DNA of 64,000 nucleotides from Polytrichum commune (taxonomy: Eukaryota > Streptophyta > Polytrichopsida > Polytrichales > Polytrichaceae): contig OX485805.1 of NCBI GenBank assembly GCA_950295325.1, positions 40,039,501-40,103,500 on the forward strand. Direction: 5' to 3'. The notes under the pieces were generated by a model that saw nothing but the letters and a program-made list of their open reading frames with translations, was not told the DNA's origin and did not search any database. Positions 1 to 12,779 of this stretch are shown piece after piece; positions within the stretch are counted from its first letter, which is position 1, and the number at the start of each line of letters is the position of its first letter. A program made the position numbers and the translations under genes.

Positions 1-30
1 TCTCTTTGTTTCTTGTTGACGGTTTGTCAG

Positions 31-2250
<2,220 letters not shown>

Positions 2251-2278
<28 letters not shown>

Positions 2279-2815
2279 GCTTGAAAACAAATCTTATGTC
2301 TTCTCCTCTCCTCTGTGCTTTTGTCACATTTTATGTATTTTAAGAAACAACGCCAAACATACAATCTTTAGAGTTTTTTTGACTGGGCCTATGAATGGCT
2401 TTTTGTAACACAAGATCAATAGTGTTTCCTTTGTGCTTTCCCATTCAGAAGGCATCTCAATCGTCATCTGGTGCTTTTGGGTTGGTCTACTTGTTGGATT
2501 TTTTTAGGTTATCAACGGCTTCTGGAGAAGATTGTCCATTTTGATGACACAATTTCACTTTTTGCCATTCCATATGAGTGTTGCTCCATACACTGTGGTT
2601 CTTCTCCTGTGAAACTAGAAATAAATTTGAGCTCCTCTGTGCTTCTGTCACATTTACAGATCTTGATTTTAAGATACGATGCCATACAATCTAGCACTAG
2701 TCACTTTTTGAGATGGTCTACTTGAGTGTATGTATGGATTGTCAAAGGTGTGTTTTTAGACTGTTAGGTTTGATGACAAAGATTCCCTTTTAGCAATTCA
2801 AGTTTGCTCCACGTT
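2251..2815 (+). repeat. Degenerate tandem duplication of the IspF 3' end and flank
   Basis: The block 2251-2590, starting at the last IspF codons (CCGTGGTTCTTCT), is repeated from 2592 (CTGTGGTTCTTCTCCTG). CTCTGTGCTT(T/C)TGTCACATTT and GGTCTACTTG occur in both. The second copy has lost about 110 bp in the middle: the 5' portions are offset by 341 bp, the 3' portions by 228 bp. Confidence 0.7.
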
Positions 2816-2821
2816 TGAGTG

Positions 2822-3771
2822 TGTAACATCTCTCGAAAAGAGAGGAAAAATAAGAGGCATGATCCATCCAACCTTGAGCCTTATATACTTGTGGGAACTA
2901 GGAGTTGAAGCTCCCCTCAATCAATCCTCAAACATATAGTTAACTATCGTAGACATGCTACTGACCGTGCAACACCACTTACCGTGCATGTCACGATACT
3001 CCACCATGCCACTTACCGTGTACTTTTAATCTCGGCCGTCAAATTATATCACATGCAATCTCAACTGTCCGATGTCTCTCAAACTCAATCATGACCGCGC
3101 CAATGACCTAAAACGTCACTGTCAACTCACACTCATCATGGAGTCTCCTTCACTCAAATCACATAGCAAGGTGTAGATGTAGCAATTTGATGAAGATGTA
3201 GCAATGTTCTCCAAAAGAAGAAGAGGAAAATTTTTATGAGAAAGAGGACAAGAAGAAGAAAAGAGCAGACCTAACATGCACAAGTCAAAAGGACAATATC
3301 AAAACCTCATCAATTTCCTATGCCTACAAAGAAGAGGGCAACATTTGTAGCTCCTTTAGTCAAACCTAACATGCACGGTTAGTGAATGGCACATTGATCA
3401 CACATTGATGCATATAGTTGCGAACTTGATTGTAGAAAGGTTACAACTTTTCAAATACAATTGTCATTTCATTTTACCACAATACTCTCATCTCATTTAC
3501 TAATTACAATTTTTTTTTAAAAATAAAAAAGGTTTAACCCACCTTGTGGAAAACCATTTGAAACCCAAATATGCACGGTCAGTAGCATGTCTACGATACC
3601 CTATGAGGTGAGAACATCGTGTAACACCATAGTCCCAACTTAGTGGGTAGTTCCCCTTAATCTTTTTGAATTATTAGATCTCCCAGGGTGGAGTCCTCTA
3701 GACTTACAGATAGTAGAGTCTAGTTGGAATTAAAGATAGCAAAGGTAACTAGTAAGTAGACGCGCGTTACA
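2822..3771 (-). repeat. Left (3') LTR of the outer Ty3 element, interrupted
   Basis: Begins TGTAACATCTC and ends GCGCGTTACA. Its flanks match the right outer LTR at 12780, but positions 2945-3598 are a foreign inverted-repeat element and about 60 bp of LTR appears lost there. Confidence 0.75.
2945..3598. mobile_element. 654-bp non-autonomous element with 27-bp perfect terminal inverted repeats
   Basis: Positions 2945-2971 and 3572-3598 are exact reverse complements (27 of 27; outer end TATCGTAGACATGC). Secondary inverted copies of the ACCGTGCA motif lie inside (about 2988 and 3370). No ORF of note. It interrupts the outer LTR. The outermost TA on each side could be a target duplication or part of the repeat, so I do not assign a superfamily. 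Confidence 0.7.
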
Positions 3772-4832
3772 CACCTTCCCAGAAAGAGTTGGACGTATGC
3801 ATTCATGTACTACAAATCCCAAAGTGTAGTGCATTAAAACAATAGTCAAGACCACCATTTAACTTAAACCAAGCCATAGGATTTGCGTTTGTATGCATGC
3901 TCTATCCCACTTGCAGGGCAAGACAAATTAATAATAACATCGCGTTTACAGGATCTTGTGCAAGTCAAAAATAATGAAAAGATGTCTACCCTCGAGATAC
4001 CTTTCGCCTCGAAAGTTAATGTGCAGTTGGGGTTTCATGGTCACGCTTGAGAACATGACATGTAAGCCTATTGTCCAACTTGGCTACTGCATCCCAATAC
4101 TCCTTGAGGACTTCTACATTCAAGTTGCTCTCCGGTTCCCAAGAATCAGACTTAAGTGCATATCCAAGCCATTTAATTAAATATAATTTCTTGGGGCAAG
4201 AACAAGACCCTCTATCTTCCTATGAAAGCACACGTTTTACTTTATGGGATGCATCTTCCTCAAAGATTGGCAAAGGGGAAAAGTTGTAGCATGCCATCAA
4301 TTGTATATGGCCAAAGAAGTGACACATGAAAGACATAAAAAAATCTTATATGTGATTGGTAGGTGCATGTGATATAATACAACCCCTATCCCCTTGGTTA
4401 TTCGAAGTGGGGCCAATCCACCATAGTAATAGCTTTCTAGCATTTGGGACCTTCAACGTAATGTTGGCAGTACTTACAAGCACTTTTTAGTCCACCTCAC
4501 AAAAAACTTATTGTCTCTTCTCGTCAACACAATAATTATGTCATTGTTGTGCAACAATTAAATGTCTCTTGGTCTAGTCAATTACATCTAATGCTCAACA
4601 AAATTCTTTGCAGTAGGGACTTGACATCTGATGATCCCATTGATTGGTGTCACATGATGTTGACATGTGTTCATGACAAAAAAAAAAGTATTATGAATAT
4701 ATTCTTGTTAAAATCCTTTATATACAAATTCTACCATGGCAAAGAATTCATCCCAATTATCTTGCACTGGATTTATATAATATCGCAACATGTCCTCAAT
4801 GACACAGTTTATCCGTTCCATCTATCCATCAA
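3772..4832 (-). pseudogene. Decayed pol 3' fragment of the outer Ty3 element
   Basis: Reads colinearly with 5195-6240 of the nested element in the same orientation: CAGGATCTTGTGCAAG near 3950, the chromodomain region near 4130, the integrase C-terminal region to 4832. Many frame-breaking changes leave no usable ORF. Continues at 11596. Confidence 0.75.
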
Positions 4833-5193
4833 TGTAACGTTCTCAAATATTATGAGATTCAAGAGGCATGTTCCACCCAACCTTAGAGCTTATATACAAG
4901 TACCACTGGCAGTTGAGGCCACCTCCAACTGGTAGTTAAGTGGTAGTTAAATATATATTAACGAGCTCTCCCCCATGCCTTTAGGATATCTCTAAGTGCA
5001 GTTAAATAGTGGTCTCTACTTACGTGGGAGAACTACGTGTAGAACCACAGCCATCAACTAGTAGTTAACTCCCTTTACCTTTAGGACTGCTAGAGCACTC
5101 AGGGTAGCGCCTCTAGTTTTATAGTAAAGGAGTCCCAATTGAATGAGAGGTTGTAAATAAATATAAAACAATAAATATGTAATACACGTTACA
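4833..5193 (-). repeat. 3' LTR of nested Ty3 element
   Basis: 361 bp, starting TGTAACG and ending CGTTACA on the plus strand (terminal inverted TG..CA). Differs from the other LTR at four positions. Confidence 0.95.
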
Positions 5194-5194
5194 C

Positions 5195-5207
5195 ACCTCC
5201 CCACTTA
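5195..5207 (-). other. Polypurine tract of nested Ty3 element
   Basis: Read on the minus strand, AAGTGGGGAGGTG directly abuts the 3' LTR, the expected position of the plus-strand primer. Confidence 0.75.
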
Positions 5208-5403
5208 GGAATGAACGTCCGCGTTCATGAATGATCCCAAATCGTAGTGCATCAAGACAAATATAGTCAAGACCACCACTAATTTAAGCGAGCCATGGGA
5301 TCTGTATCTGTACCATGCTCCATGCCAATTGGCAGGGTGAAACAAGTTAATAATAACACCCCGTTTACAGGATCTTGTGCAAGCTTGAAAGAACAGAAGG
5401 CGC

Positions 5404-8400
5404 CTACCCCGAAGATACCTTCCGCCTCAAACGTTTTTGCGCAGCTCGGGCTTCGCGGTCACACTTAACACCATGGCGTGTAAGTCTGTCCTCAAACTTT
5501 GCTACCGCATCCCAGTACTCCTTGAGGACTTCTACACTCAAGTTGTATTCGGGCTCCCATGAATTATGCTCAAGTGCATATCCGAGCCATTTGATAACAT
5601 AGAATTTCTTGTGGCGAGAACGTGACCCTCTATCTTCGTGTGAAAGCACGCGTTCTACTTCATAAGATGCATCTTCCTCAAAGACTGGCGGAGGGGGAGG
5701 CTGTACCCTGCCATCGACAACATAAGGCCTAAGAAGTGACACATGAAAGACATCGTGGATCTTAAATGTATCTGGCAGTTGCACGCGGTATGCTACCACC
5801 CCTATCCTTTGCACCACCCGAAATGGGCCAATCCACCTTGGTAAAAGCTTTCGAGCTCCTGGGACCTTCAACTTAATGTTGGCAGTACTTACTAGCACTT
5901 GCTGGTCCACTTCGAACGAGACCTCTTGTCGGTTCTTATCAGCATAGAACTTTTGTCGTTGTTGCGCAGCAATGAGATGTTTCTTGGCCTCGCCAATCAC
6001 ATGTGTCATATGCTCGACAAAATTCTGCGCAGCAGGGACTTGACACCTGCTGTTCCCACTAATTGGTGTCCGGGGCTGCTGACCATAGTTCAGGACAAAC
6101 GGAGTATTCCGTACAGACTCTTGCCAAGAGCTATTATATGCAAATTCAACTACTGCAAGGAATTCATCCCAATCATCTTGCACTGGATTGACATAATGCC
6201 GCAACATATCCTCCATGATACGGTTTACCCGTTCCGTCTGCCCATCAGTTTGAGGATGGAATGCGGTGGACATGGCCAACCTTGTCCCCAAAAGACCATG
6301 CAATGCATCCCAAAACCTACTTGTGAATCTAGCGTCCCTGTCGCTTAGGATTACCCTGGGTAGACCATGCAACTTATATACATGATCACGGAATAACCTT
6401 GCCGTACCTTCAGCAGTAACGTGTGTGGTGGTTGGCATAAAGTGGGCCATCTTGGAGAACTTATCCACGCACACAAAGATGGCATCAAAACCATTAGCAG
6501 ATGGAGCCAATCCAGAGATAAAATCCACGCTCACTATTTCCCAATTTCTATAAGAAATCTCCAATGGTTGTAAAAGGCCTGCTGGTTTAAGAGTAGGGGC
6601 CTTACTCCTTTGGCAAATCTCACAAGATTTTATATAGCTTCTGATGAACCCTTGCATCTCAGGCCACCAAAAGTTTACTCGCACCCTCTTGTACGTCTTA
6701 GTTACCCCTACATGACCGCTATACATTGCATCATGATACTCACGGAGCAAAAATGACCTGATATTCGATCCTTGGAATGACACATCTGGAACCACAACTG
6801 CCTTTTCATACCACCAGATGTGATTCTCATAAACAAAATGTTTCAGATTGTGCGGGTTTGAGAACCAAGGATCAAGAGCATACCCGGCAATGATAGTTTG
6901 ATATAACTTCTGATCACTGACGAACTCCGGGTACCCTGTCGGATTGTTGTCTTGCTCAACAGGATCATCTCGCCTAGCGTTTGCAGCCACCATTTGAAGG
7001 ACTGAATTACTTGGAGCAGACCGCGGTGCCATCAAGGCTGGTTGGTCACCCGGGTCTAGTGGATTCCGATTCAAAGGATCTGTCATATTAATCTTTCCTG
7101 GTCTATACACCCATCTATAGACAAAAAAATTCTCCAAGAACTCCAACCACCGAGCTTGACGCCTTGATAACGTCTGTTGTGTTTTTAAATACACCAGAGG
7201 GTTATGATCTGTGACGATCGTACAATCTGCACCCTCTAGGTAACACCGCCAGGTTTGCATGGCGTGCACAACTGCTGCAAGTTCTTGTTCACCAGTAGTG
7301 TAATTTCTCTCAGCGGGAGAAAATTTTTTACTCTCAAAAGCAATGGGCTTACCTCCCTGAAGTAAGACGGCCCCTGCTCCGAGTAAAGAAGCGTCACTAA
7401 CGACCTCAAATGGCTCCCCTAACTTGGGTAAGGTCAGAACTGATGCATGTGTTAAAGTATACTTAACATTCTCAAAAGCGCGTTCACACTCGTCAGTCCA
7501 AATGTACTTGACTTTGCTTCGCGTCAGAGAAGTCAGAGGCGCAACCAGAGTGGAATATCCATGTATGAATCTGCGGAAGTAATTGCAAAGCCCCAAGAAA
7601 GATCGTAATTGTCCGACTTCAAGAGGTCTATGCCACTTAGCCACAGTCTCAATTTTCTTAGGATCCACCTTGATGCCCTCCTTGCCAACAGCATGTCCTA
7701 AATAATGCAATTCACTCTTTCCGAAATGACACTTAGACATCTTTGCATAAAACTGATTTTCTCGTAGAATTTGAAGTACTTGTGCCAAATGACTGACATG
7801 TTCCTCCTCGTTCTTTGAAAAAATTAAGATGTCATCCAGATATACCAAAACAAACTTTCCAATGAACTTGTAAAAAACACGATTCATTACTCCTTGAAAA
7901 GTTGCTGGTGCATTGGTCAATCCAAAACTTAATACTATGAATTGGTAATGACCAAACGGTGTTCTAAACGCCGTCTTAGGAGCATCCTCCTCGGATATCC
8001 TAATCTGGTGATAACATTGTGCCAAATCAAGAGATGAAAATACTGTAGAGCCGGCTAACTGGTCAAAAAGATCATCAATATGAGGCAACGGATAACAATT
8101 CTTTACCGTTTGCTTATTAAGTGTCCGATAATCCACCATCATTCGCAGCGCTCCATCCTGTTTCTTGACGAACAAGATGGGAGACCCATAAAGCGATGAA
8201 CTAGGCTCTATCCATCCATTTTCCAAATACACCTTGATCTGTTTCTTGGCCTCCTGCAGCTCGAGAGGACTCAACCTATAGATCGGCCTAAATGGCGGCT
8301 TGCCATCTGGCTCTAAAGGAATAGTATGGGCCATTTCCCGCTCTGGAGGTAACCCTGTAGGTATGGGCTGAAAAACATCAGCATATTCCTCCAACACTGT

Positions 8401-8502
8401 GGCATAAGGTGTTACCACTGTGTCCTCTACGCCGTCTCCAACCGCGGTCAACTGAACTAGGAACGACGTTGCTCCCTTCCGAATTGACCGTTTGAACTGC
8501 AT
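5404..8502 (-). CDS. Ty3/gypsy pol: RT, RNase H, integrase, chromodomain (1032 codons)
   Basis: Open over 1032 codons. Reverse transcriptase: MMVDYRTLNK near residue 121, active-site YLDDILIFS at 221-229. RNase H of the gypsy type: VVSDASLLGAGAVL, TDHNPLVYL. Integrase: HHCC zinc finger ending CEICQRSK, catalytic core with VDFISGL, LSDRDARF and HPQTDGQTERVN. A C-terminal chromodomain (YEVERVL to KWLGYALEHNSWEPE) marks it as a chromovirus; such domains direct integration to particular chromatin. An in-frame TAA at 8536-8538 separates it from the protease ORF in the same frame, so the ATG at 8502 is probably not the original start of the polyprotein. Confidence 0.96.
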   Translation of the reverse strand: MQFKRSIRKGATSFLVQLTAVGDGVEDTVVTPYATVLEEYADVFQPIPTGLPPEREMAHTIPLEPDGKPPFRPIYRLSPLELQEAKKQIKVYLENGWIEPSSSLYGSPILFVKKQDGALRMMVDYRTLNKQTVKNCYPLPHIDDLFDQLAGSTVFSSLDLAQCYHQIRISEEDAPKTAFRTPFGHYQFIVLSFGLTNAPATFQGVMNRVFYKFIGKFVLVYLDDILIFSKNEEEHVSHLAQVLQILRENQFYAKMSKCHFGKSELHYLGHAVGKEGIKVDPKKIETVAKWHRPLEVGQLRSFLGLCNYFRRFIHGYSTLVAPLTSLTRSKVKYIWTDECERAFENVKYTLTHASVLTLPKLGEPFEVVSDASLLGAGAVLLQGGKPIAFESKKFSPAERNYTTGEQELAAVVHAMQTWRCYLEGADCTIVTDHNPLVYLKTQQTLSRRQARWLEFLENFFVYRWVYRPGKINMTDPLNRNPLDPGDQPALMAPRSAPSNSVLQMVAANARRDDPVEQDNNPTGYPEFVSDQKLYQTIIAGYALDPWFSNPHNLKHFVYENHIWWYEKAVVVPDVSFQGSNIRSFLLREYHDAMYSGHVGVTKTYKRVRVNFWWPEMQGFIRSYIKSCEICQRSKAPTLKPAGLLQPLEISYRNWEIVSVDFISGLAPSANGFDAIFVCVDKFSKMAHFMPTTTHVTAEGTARLFRDHVYKLHGLPRVILSDRDARFTSRFWDALHGLLGTRLAMSTAFHPQTDGQTERVNRIMEDMLRHYVNPVQDDWDEFLAVVEFAYNSSWQESVRNTPFVLNYGQQPRTPISGNSRCQVPAAQNFVEHMTHVIGEAKKHLIAAQQRQKFYADKNRQEVSFEVDQQVLVSTANIKLKVPGARKLLPRWIGPFRVVQRIGVVAYRVQLPDTFKIHDVFHVSLLRPYVVDGRVQPPPPPVFEEDASYEVERVLSHEDRGSRSRHKKFYVIKWLGYALEHNSWEPEYNLSVEVLKEYWDAVAKFEDRLTRHGVKCDREARAAQKRLRRKVSSG

Positions 8503-8535
8503 GGCGGTGAGTCTATGGGGATTTGGACTCTGACA

Positions 8536-8904
8536 TTACACTGGGTTCACATGCAGTGTCATTTTACGGCGGCCCTTATACAACACGCAACATTCAGATG
8601 CAAAATCCAAGCGTGCCTTGTGCTGCACTAGCCAATCATTGCCCAATATCAAATCAATGCCTTCACTTAACTTTGCCACCAGGCAAGTAATTTGGCCTTG
8701 ATATTGCTGTATTCTAACATGAACTTTAATCTTGCCGTCCGTTTGAACTTCATCACCATTGCCTAATACCAGTGTGTTACTGCCATTTTTCACTTTTAAC
8801 CCGAAGGTCTTAGCAAAACCAGAACTCACAAAGCAATGTAATGCGGCACTATCCATTAATACAGATGCATCCTGATGAGCTACTTGCCCTAAGAAATTCA
8901 TCAT
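8536..8904 (-). CDS. Ty3/gypsy aspartic protease region
   Basis: 123 codons in the same frame as pol. Retropepsin-like fold: DSAALHCFVS stands where DSGA(T/S)xxFxS is expected, followed by GLKV, VLGNGD and the conserved ILGNDWL near the end. The catalytic triplet reads DSA rather than DSG, a change expected to weaken or abolish activity. In-frame stops lie on both sides (TAA about 8911, TAA 8536-8538). Confidence 0.85.
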   Translation of the reverse strand: MMNFLGQVAHQDASVLMDSAALHCFVSSGFAKTFGLKVKNGSNTLVLGNGDEVQTDGKIKVHVRIQQYQGQITCLVAKLSEGIDLILGNDWLVQHKARLDFASECCVLYKGRRKMTLHVNPV

Positions 8905-8967
8905 CAGTTAAGATGATATAGTGAGCTGATTCAGTACACGTGGCCTAGGTTCATCCAAATAAACATG

Positions 8968-9348
8968 TCACTGTACTGAGTTTGATTCAAATTGATGGAC
9001 CAATTTAAATCGTGGTAAAGTTCTCTTAAGACTTTTTGCTTTACGTTTGTCAACAATAAAACAAGCACCGGTCTCATAGGGCGCTCCCTCTTTACTGTGC
9101 AAATAAGATCTCAAGAAACTTTGCAAATCATCCACTGATGGTTTAATCAATGAGAACGCTCCATAAACTTTGGAGTTCACATCTAACACATCACTGAGTG
9201 GGAGTAACGGAGTTGGAAAAATAATGTCTTTATTCAAAATATCAGACACGATTACATTAAATTGCTTATTGACTAAGCCCTGAATCACTTCCAAAGTATC
9301 ACTAGGCAAATCAAAAACACCCTCCGAAACTTGACCAGATCCTGACAC
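8968..9348 (-). CDS. Linker ORF between gag and protease of the Ty3 element
   Basis: 126 codons in the pol frame, ending in TGA at 8968-8970. No motif that I recognise; it occupies the gag-protease linker seen in many plant chromoviruses. It begins only 12 bp after the gag stop and lies in the -1 frame relative to gag. This fits either a frameshift-expressed pol or simple decay; I cannot tell which. Confidence 0.6.
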   Translation of the reverse strand: MSGSGQVSEGVFDLPSDTLEVIQGLVNKQFNVIVSDILNKDIIFPTPLLPLSDVLDVNSKVYGAFSLIKPSVDDLQSFLRSYLHSKEGAPYETGACFIVDKRKAKSLKRTLPRFKLVHQFESNSVQ

Positions 9349-9359
9349 TAGCCCACTGC

Positions 9360-10319
9360 CTAAGTGTCGGACTTGTGAAAAGACTTCTTGCCTTTCTTTG
9401 CAGGTTGCTGCTCAGCACTCTTCTTGCCATCAGGACAATCTCTAGCCAAGTGTCCTTCCTTGTGACATTGAAAACAAAGACCATCCTTTTTGTCAGTGCT
9501 TCTTGCCGAAGGGGCCTCCCCTTTACCCTGCTTACTCTTCTTGTAAAAGGCGGAAGAGCGGCCTTCAGAGCGACGAGACTTGTTGTCTCTAATTGGCCCT
9601 GTGTGGCCATTGGTCTTGACAACCGGTGCATCAAAATGAGACTTATCATTGTCCCGTCCTTTTGCATCTTGTGTGTACGTAGCGTCTATAGTCACTGCAT
9701 AATTGATGAGACGCTTGATGTCCTCCCATGGCCCACCATCGCCCTTAGGATCCACCAAGACCTTCTTGCGGATATCCTCCTTGAGCCCTGATATGAATCT
9801 CTCAATCTTATCTCGCCGGGAGAGAGGATTTTTAGTAATGTGTGAGCACAACTGTTGAAACTCATTTGTATAGTCCTCAACATAACCTTTCTGTTTAAAA
9901 ACACGAAGCTTGTTCCGGGCTACCAACTCTTGATTGACACTGCCATAGGCAGTGAGTAATGTATCATAGAAGTTATCCCAGAGCTGTGGATCTTTCTTAT
10001 CCGCTGCCAGCTCCAATGCAAGCATATCCCAATGTTGTGACACATTGGTTTCCAGATATGTTGACGCAATTGTGACCCACTCCTCAGGAGCAATCTGGCG
10101 TGCAACCAAGAACTTTTTCATCTGGTTGAGCCAAGCCAAAATGGTAATTTTGGACTTATCCTTGAACCGTTCCGGCTTGCCAGCAACTGTGGTGGACTTA
10201 GAACGGTCCCCCTCATTATACTTCTTCAAGAGTTGGACCTGGCATTCCAATGCTTCCAAGCGATTGGAATGCGTATTCACAATCGAGAAGGTTATTTCCC
10301 CTTGCTGCTCTATACGCTA
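9360..10319 (-). CDS. Ty3/gypsy gag (capsid and zinc knuckle), 5' end damaged
   Basis: Open from 10316 down to the stop at 9360. Retrotrans_gag domain: WLNQMKKFLVA, YLETNVSQHWDML, VEDYTNEFQQLCSHI, RRDKIERFISGLKEDIR. Basic tail and one CCHC zinc knuckle, CFQCHKEGHLARDC. The first codon usually taken (10280) is GTG and no ATG precedes it in frame. An in-frame TAG sits at 10319-10317; beyond it the same frame stays open into 10390, while the likely original ATGs (10489 and 10474) are one base out of frame. So gag has lost its start by a frameshift plus a nonsense change. Confidence 0.88.
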
Positions 10320-11217
10320 AAATTGACTTAAGTCATCAATCAATTTCCCATTGCAGTAATCCTGAATAGCTTGGACCACCAAACTACGGATACTTGCATC
10401 ACTCAGTGAAAAGGATGTGCCAATCGGGAAAACCTGGGAGGACTATCCTCCCGTGACGGTCCAGAAGTGTCCATATCCTCGATGGCCATAACATAAACAC
10501 ACAAAATACAATGCCAAAAATTTGCGGGACTGCACACGCGGTCCTGTACAATAAAAACCAAAATAGTAGACAAAACAATTCTACCCCCCAGTAGCTTTCC
10601 CCAACAGAAAAAATAACCTCGTGTCTGAGAGCCACAGTTTTCAGATTTTAACCACGAGTAAACAACCTACTCAGAAATCTTGCCCCAAATTTTCGACCCG
10701 ATCCGATTTTCTGCCTAGGAGTTATACCATTTTTCGTATGTTGCTCTCAGAAGAACTTCAGAATAGGATAGCTTCCTCTGAGTTTCTTGAAATGACCTGA
10801 AATTTTAATTGTGACTAGAGAGACTAAACACAAATCATCTCACCAAATTTCGAGCCTATCCTATTTTCTGTCTAGGAGTTATAAATTTTTTCGTATGTTG
10901 CTCTCAGAAGAACTTCAGAACACTATAACTCCACCCCACTGACTTAAAACATCTTCAAATTTTAGCAGTGATCACTAAAACCAATTATTTATGACCCCCT
11001 AAAATGAGAGCCACAGGAGACGACGTAGCTCTCCTGTGCGACGCTCATTGCCCAGGCAGCAGGCTGCCTCCCTCTGCTAGGCCGGAAGGAGACGAGATGA
11101 GACGAGGCGAGACGCGACCCCCCAGGATCGCAATACCCTCCAGAAAAATTATTAGCATAACAATTACACAACGGAAGTTAATAGAAACCCAAATGAAAAC
11201 AAGGTACAAGAGCGCCG
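10320..11217 (-). other. 5' leader of nested Ty3 element
   Basis: Region between primer-binding site and gag body. It contains the displaced ATG-proximal gag fragment (10489-10390) and two copies, offset by 157 bp, of a block including CTAGGAGTTATA and TTTCGTATGTTGCTCTCAGA (about 10711-10772 and 10868-10930). No other ORF is credible. Confidence 0.7.
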
Positions 11218-11229
11218 GCTCTGATACCA
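11218..11229 (-). other. Primer-binding site (initiator tRNA-Met type)
   Basis: On the minus strand TGGTATCAGAGC begins one base inside the 5' LTR end, matching the 3' end of plant initiator tRNA-Met, the standard primer of plant Ty3 and Ty1 elements. Confidence 0.93.
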
Positions 11230-11230
11230 A

Positions 11231-11590
11231 TGTAACGTTCTCAAATATTATGAGATTCAAGAGGCATGTTCCACCCAACCTTAGAGCTTATATACAAGTA
11301 CCACTGGCAGTTGAGGCCACCTCCAACTGGTAGTTAAGTGGTAGTTAAATATATATTAACGAGCTCTCCCCCATGCCTTTAGGATATCTCTAAGTGCAAT
11401 TAAATAGTGGTCTCTACTTACGTGGGAGAACTACGTGTAGAACCACAGTCATCAACTAGTAGTTAACTCCCTTTACCTTTAGGATTGCTAGAGCACTCAG
11501 GGTAGCGCCTCTAGTTTTATAGTAAGGAGTCCCAATTGAATGAGAGGTTGTAAATAAATATAAAACAATAAATATGTAATACACGTTACA
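11231..11590 (-). repeat. 5' LTR of nested Ty3 element
   Basis: 360 bp, near-identical to 4833-5193. Followed by the target duplication ATCAA at 11591-11595. Confidence 0.95.
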
Positions 11591-11595
11591 ATCAA

Positions 11596-12779
11596 TTTGA
11601 AGATGAAATGCAGTGGATGTAGCCAACCTTGTCCTCAAAAGACCATGCAATACATTTCATAACCTATTTGTGAGTCTAGTGTCCATGTCGTTTAGTATTA
11701 CTTTGGGTAGATAATAAAGTTTATACACATGATCAAAAAATCAACCTTGTCGTTCCTTCAGTAGTAACATGTGTTGTGGTTGGGTCATTTTGGCCAACTT
11801 ATCCATACACACAATGATGACATCATAGCCATGAGTAGAAGGTGTACGTAAAGCCATAGATAAAATCTATGTTGACCACCTTCCAATTCTTATTAGAAAG
11901 TCTACAATGGTTATATTAGGCTTGTTGACTTTAGAGTAGGAGCTTTACTCCATTGGCAAATCTCGCAAGATTTTATATAGCTCCTCATGGACCCTTGCAT
12001 TTCATGCCAATAGAATTTTATTTGCGCCCTCTTCCAAGTCTTAGGCACCCCAACATACCATTCTACATTGCATCATGATATTCTTGGAGTCAAAGAAACC
12101 TAATACTTGACCCTTGGAAGGACACATCTCAAACCACTATCGTCTTATCATGCCACTAGATGTGATTCTCAAAAAAAATTCTTCATATTGTATCAACCTT
12201 AGGTTGATTCTCTTTCTCTCGGATCTCCTCCCATAGTATCGGTTGAAACTAATTTAAGGATTGAATCACTTGAAATTACCTTGGGTGTCATCAAGGCCTT
12301 TTAAACACCCAAATCTGGCAGATTCCTACTCAAGGGATTAACCATGTGAATCCATCTTGGGCAATATACCCACTTATAGACAAAATTGTACTCCAAGAAT
12401 TCTAGCCATTGTGTTTGACGCCTTGATAAATTATGTTGTGTCTTTAAATACACGAGTGAGTTGTGGTCTATCATCACAATGTAATTAACCCACTCTAAGT
12501 AAAACCGCCAAGTTTGCATGGCATGCACAACTGCTACTAACTTTTGCTCTCCAGTCATATAATTTCTCAGCCTGGAAGAATTTCCTATTTTCAAAGGCAA
12601 TTGGTTGTCCTTCTTGAAGCATAATTGTTCATGCCCTTATTAAAGAAGTATCATTGATAACCTCAAATGGCTCCCCAAACTTGGGTAAGGTCAAAATTGA
12701 CACATTTCTTAAAGCAAATCTAATGTTTTCCATCTAGTTCAAGAAGAATAGTATAGTCCATTTCCCGCTTTGATACCAA
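11596..12779 (-). pseudogene. Decayed pol remainder of the outer Ty3 element
   Basis: Continues the outer copy across the nested insertion: integrase core (11600-11800), HHCC finger (about 11950-12080), RNase H (12300-12600, about 99 codons still open), a fragment of the RT N-terminal region (about 12740-12765), then directly the primer-binding motif at 12771-12779. Multiple stops and frameshifts. Confidence 0.78.

Larger units (their letters stand above)
4833..11590 (-). mobile_element. Nested, recently inserted Ty3/gypsy chromovirus
   Basis: A 6.76-kb LTR retrotransposon on the minus strand: LTRs 4833-5193 and 11231-11590, primer-binding site, gag, protease, RT-RNase H, integrase and C-terminal chromodomain, and polypurine tract. 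The 5-bp target duplication ATCAA lies at 4828-4832 and 11591-11595. The LTRs differ by three transitions and one indel over 361 bp, so insertion is recent. The target is the pol region of a related older element. Coding regions already carry stops (see gag, protease and pol entries), so this copy is probably not autonomous. Confidence 0.97.

Noticed and set aside
9375..9791. 138-codon plus-strand ORF
   Set aside because: Antisense shadow of the well-supported gag gene; no family features.
12301..12600. 99-codon RNase H ORF as a separate gene
   Set aside because: It is the surviving RNase H stretch of the decayed outer Ty3 element, flanked by frame breaks.
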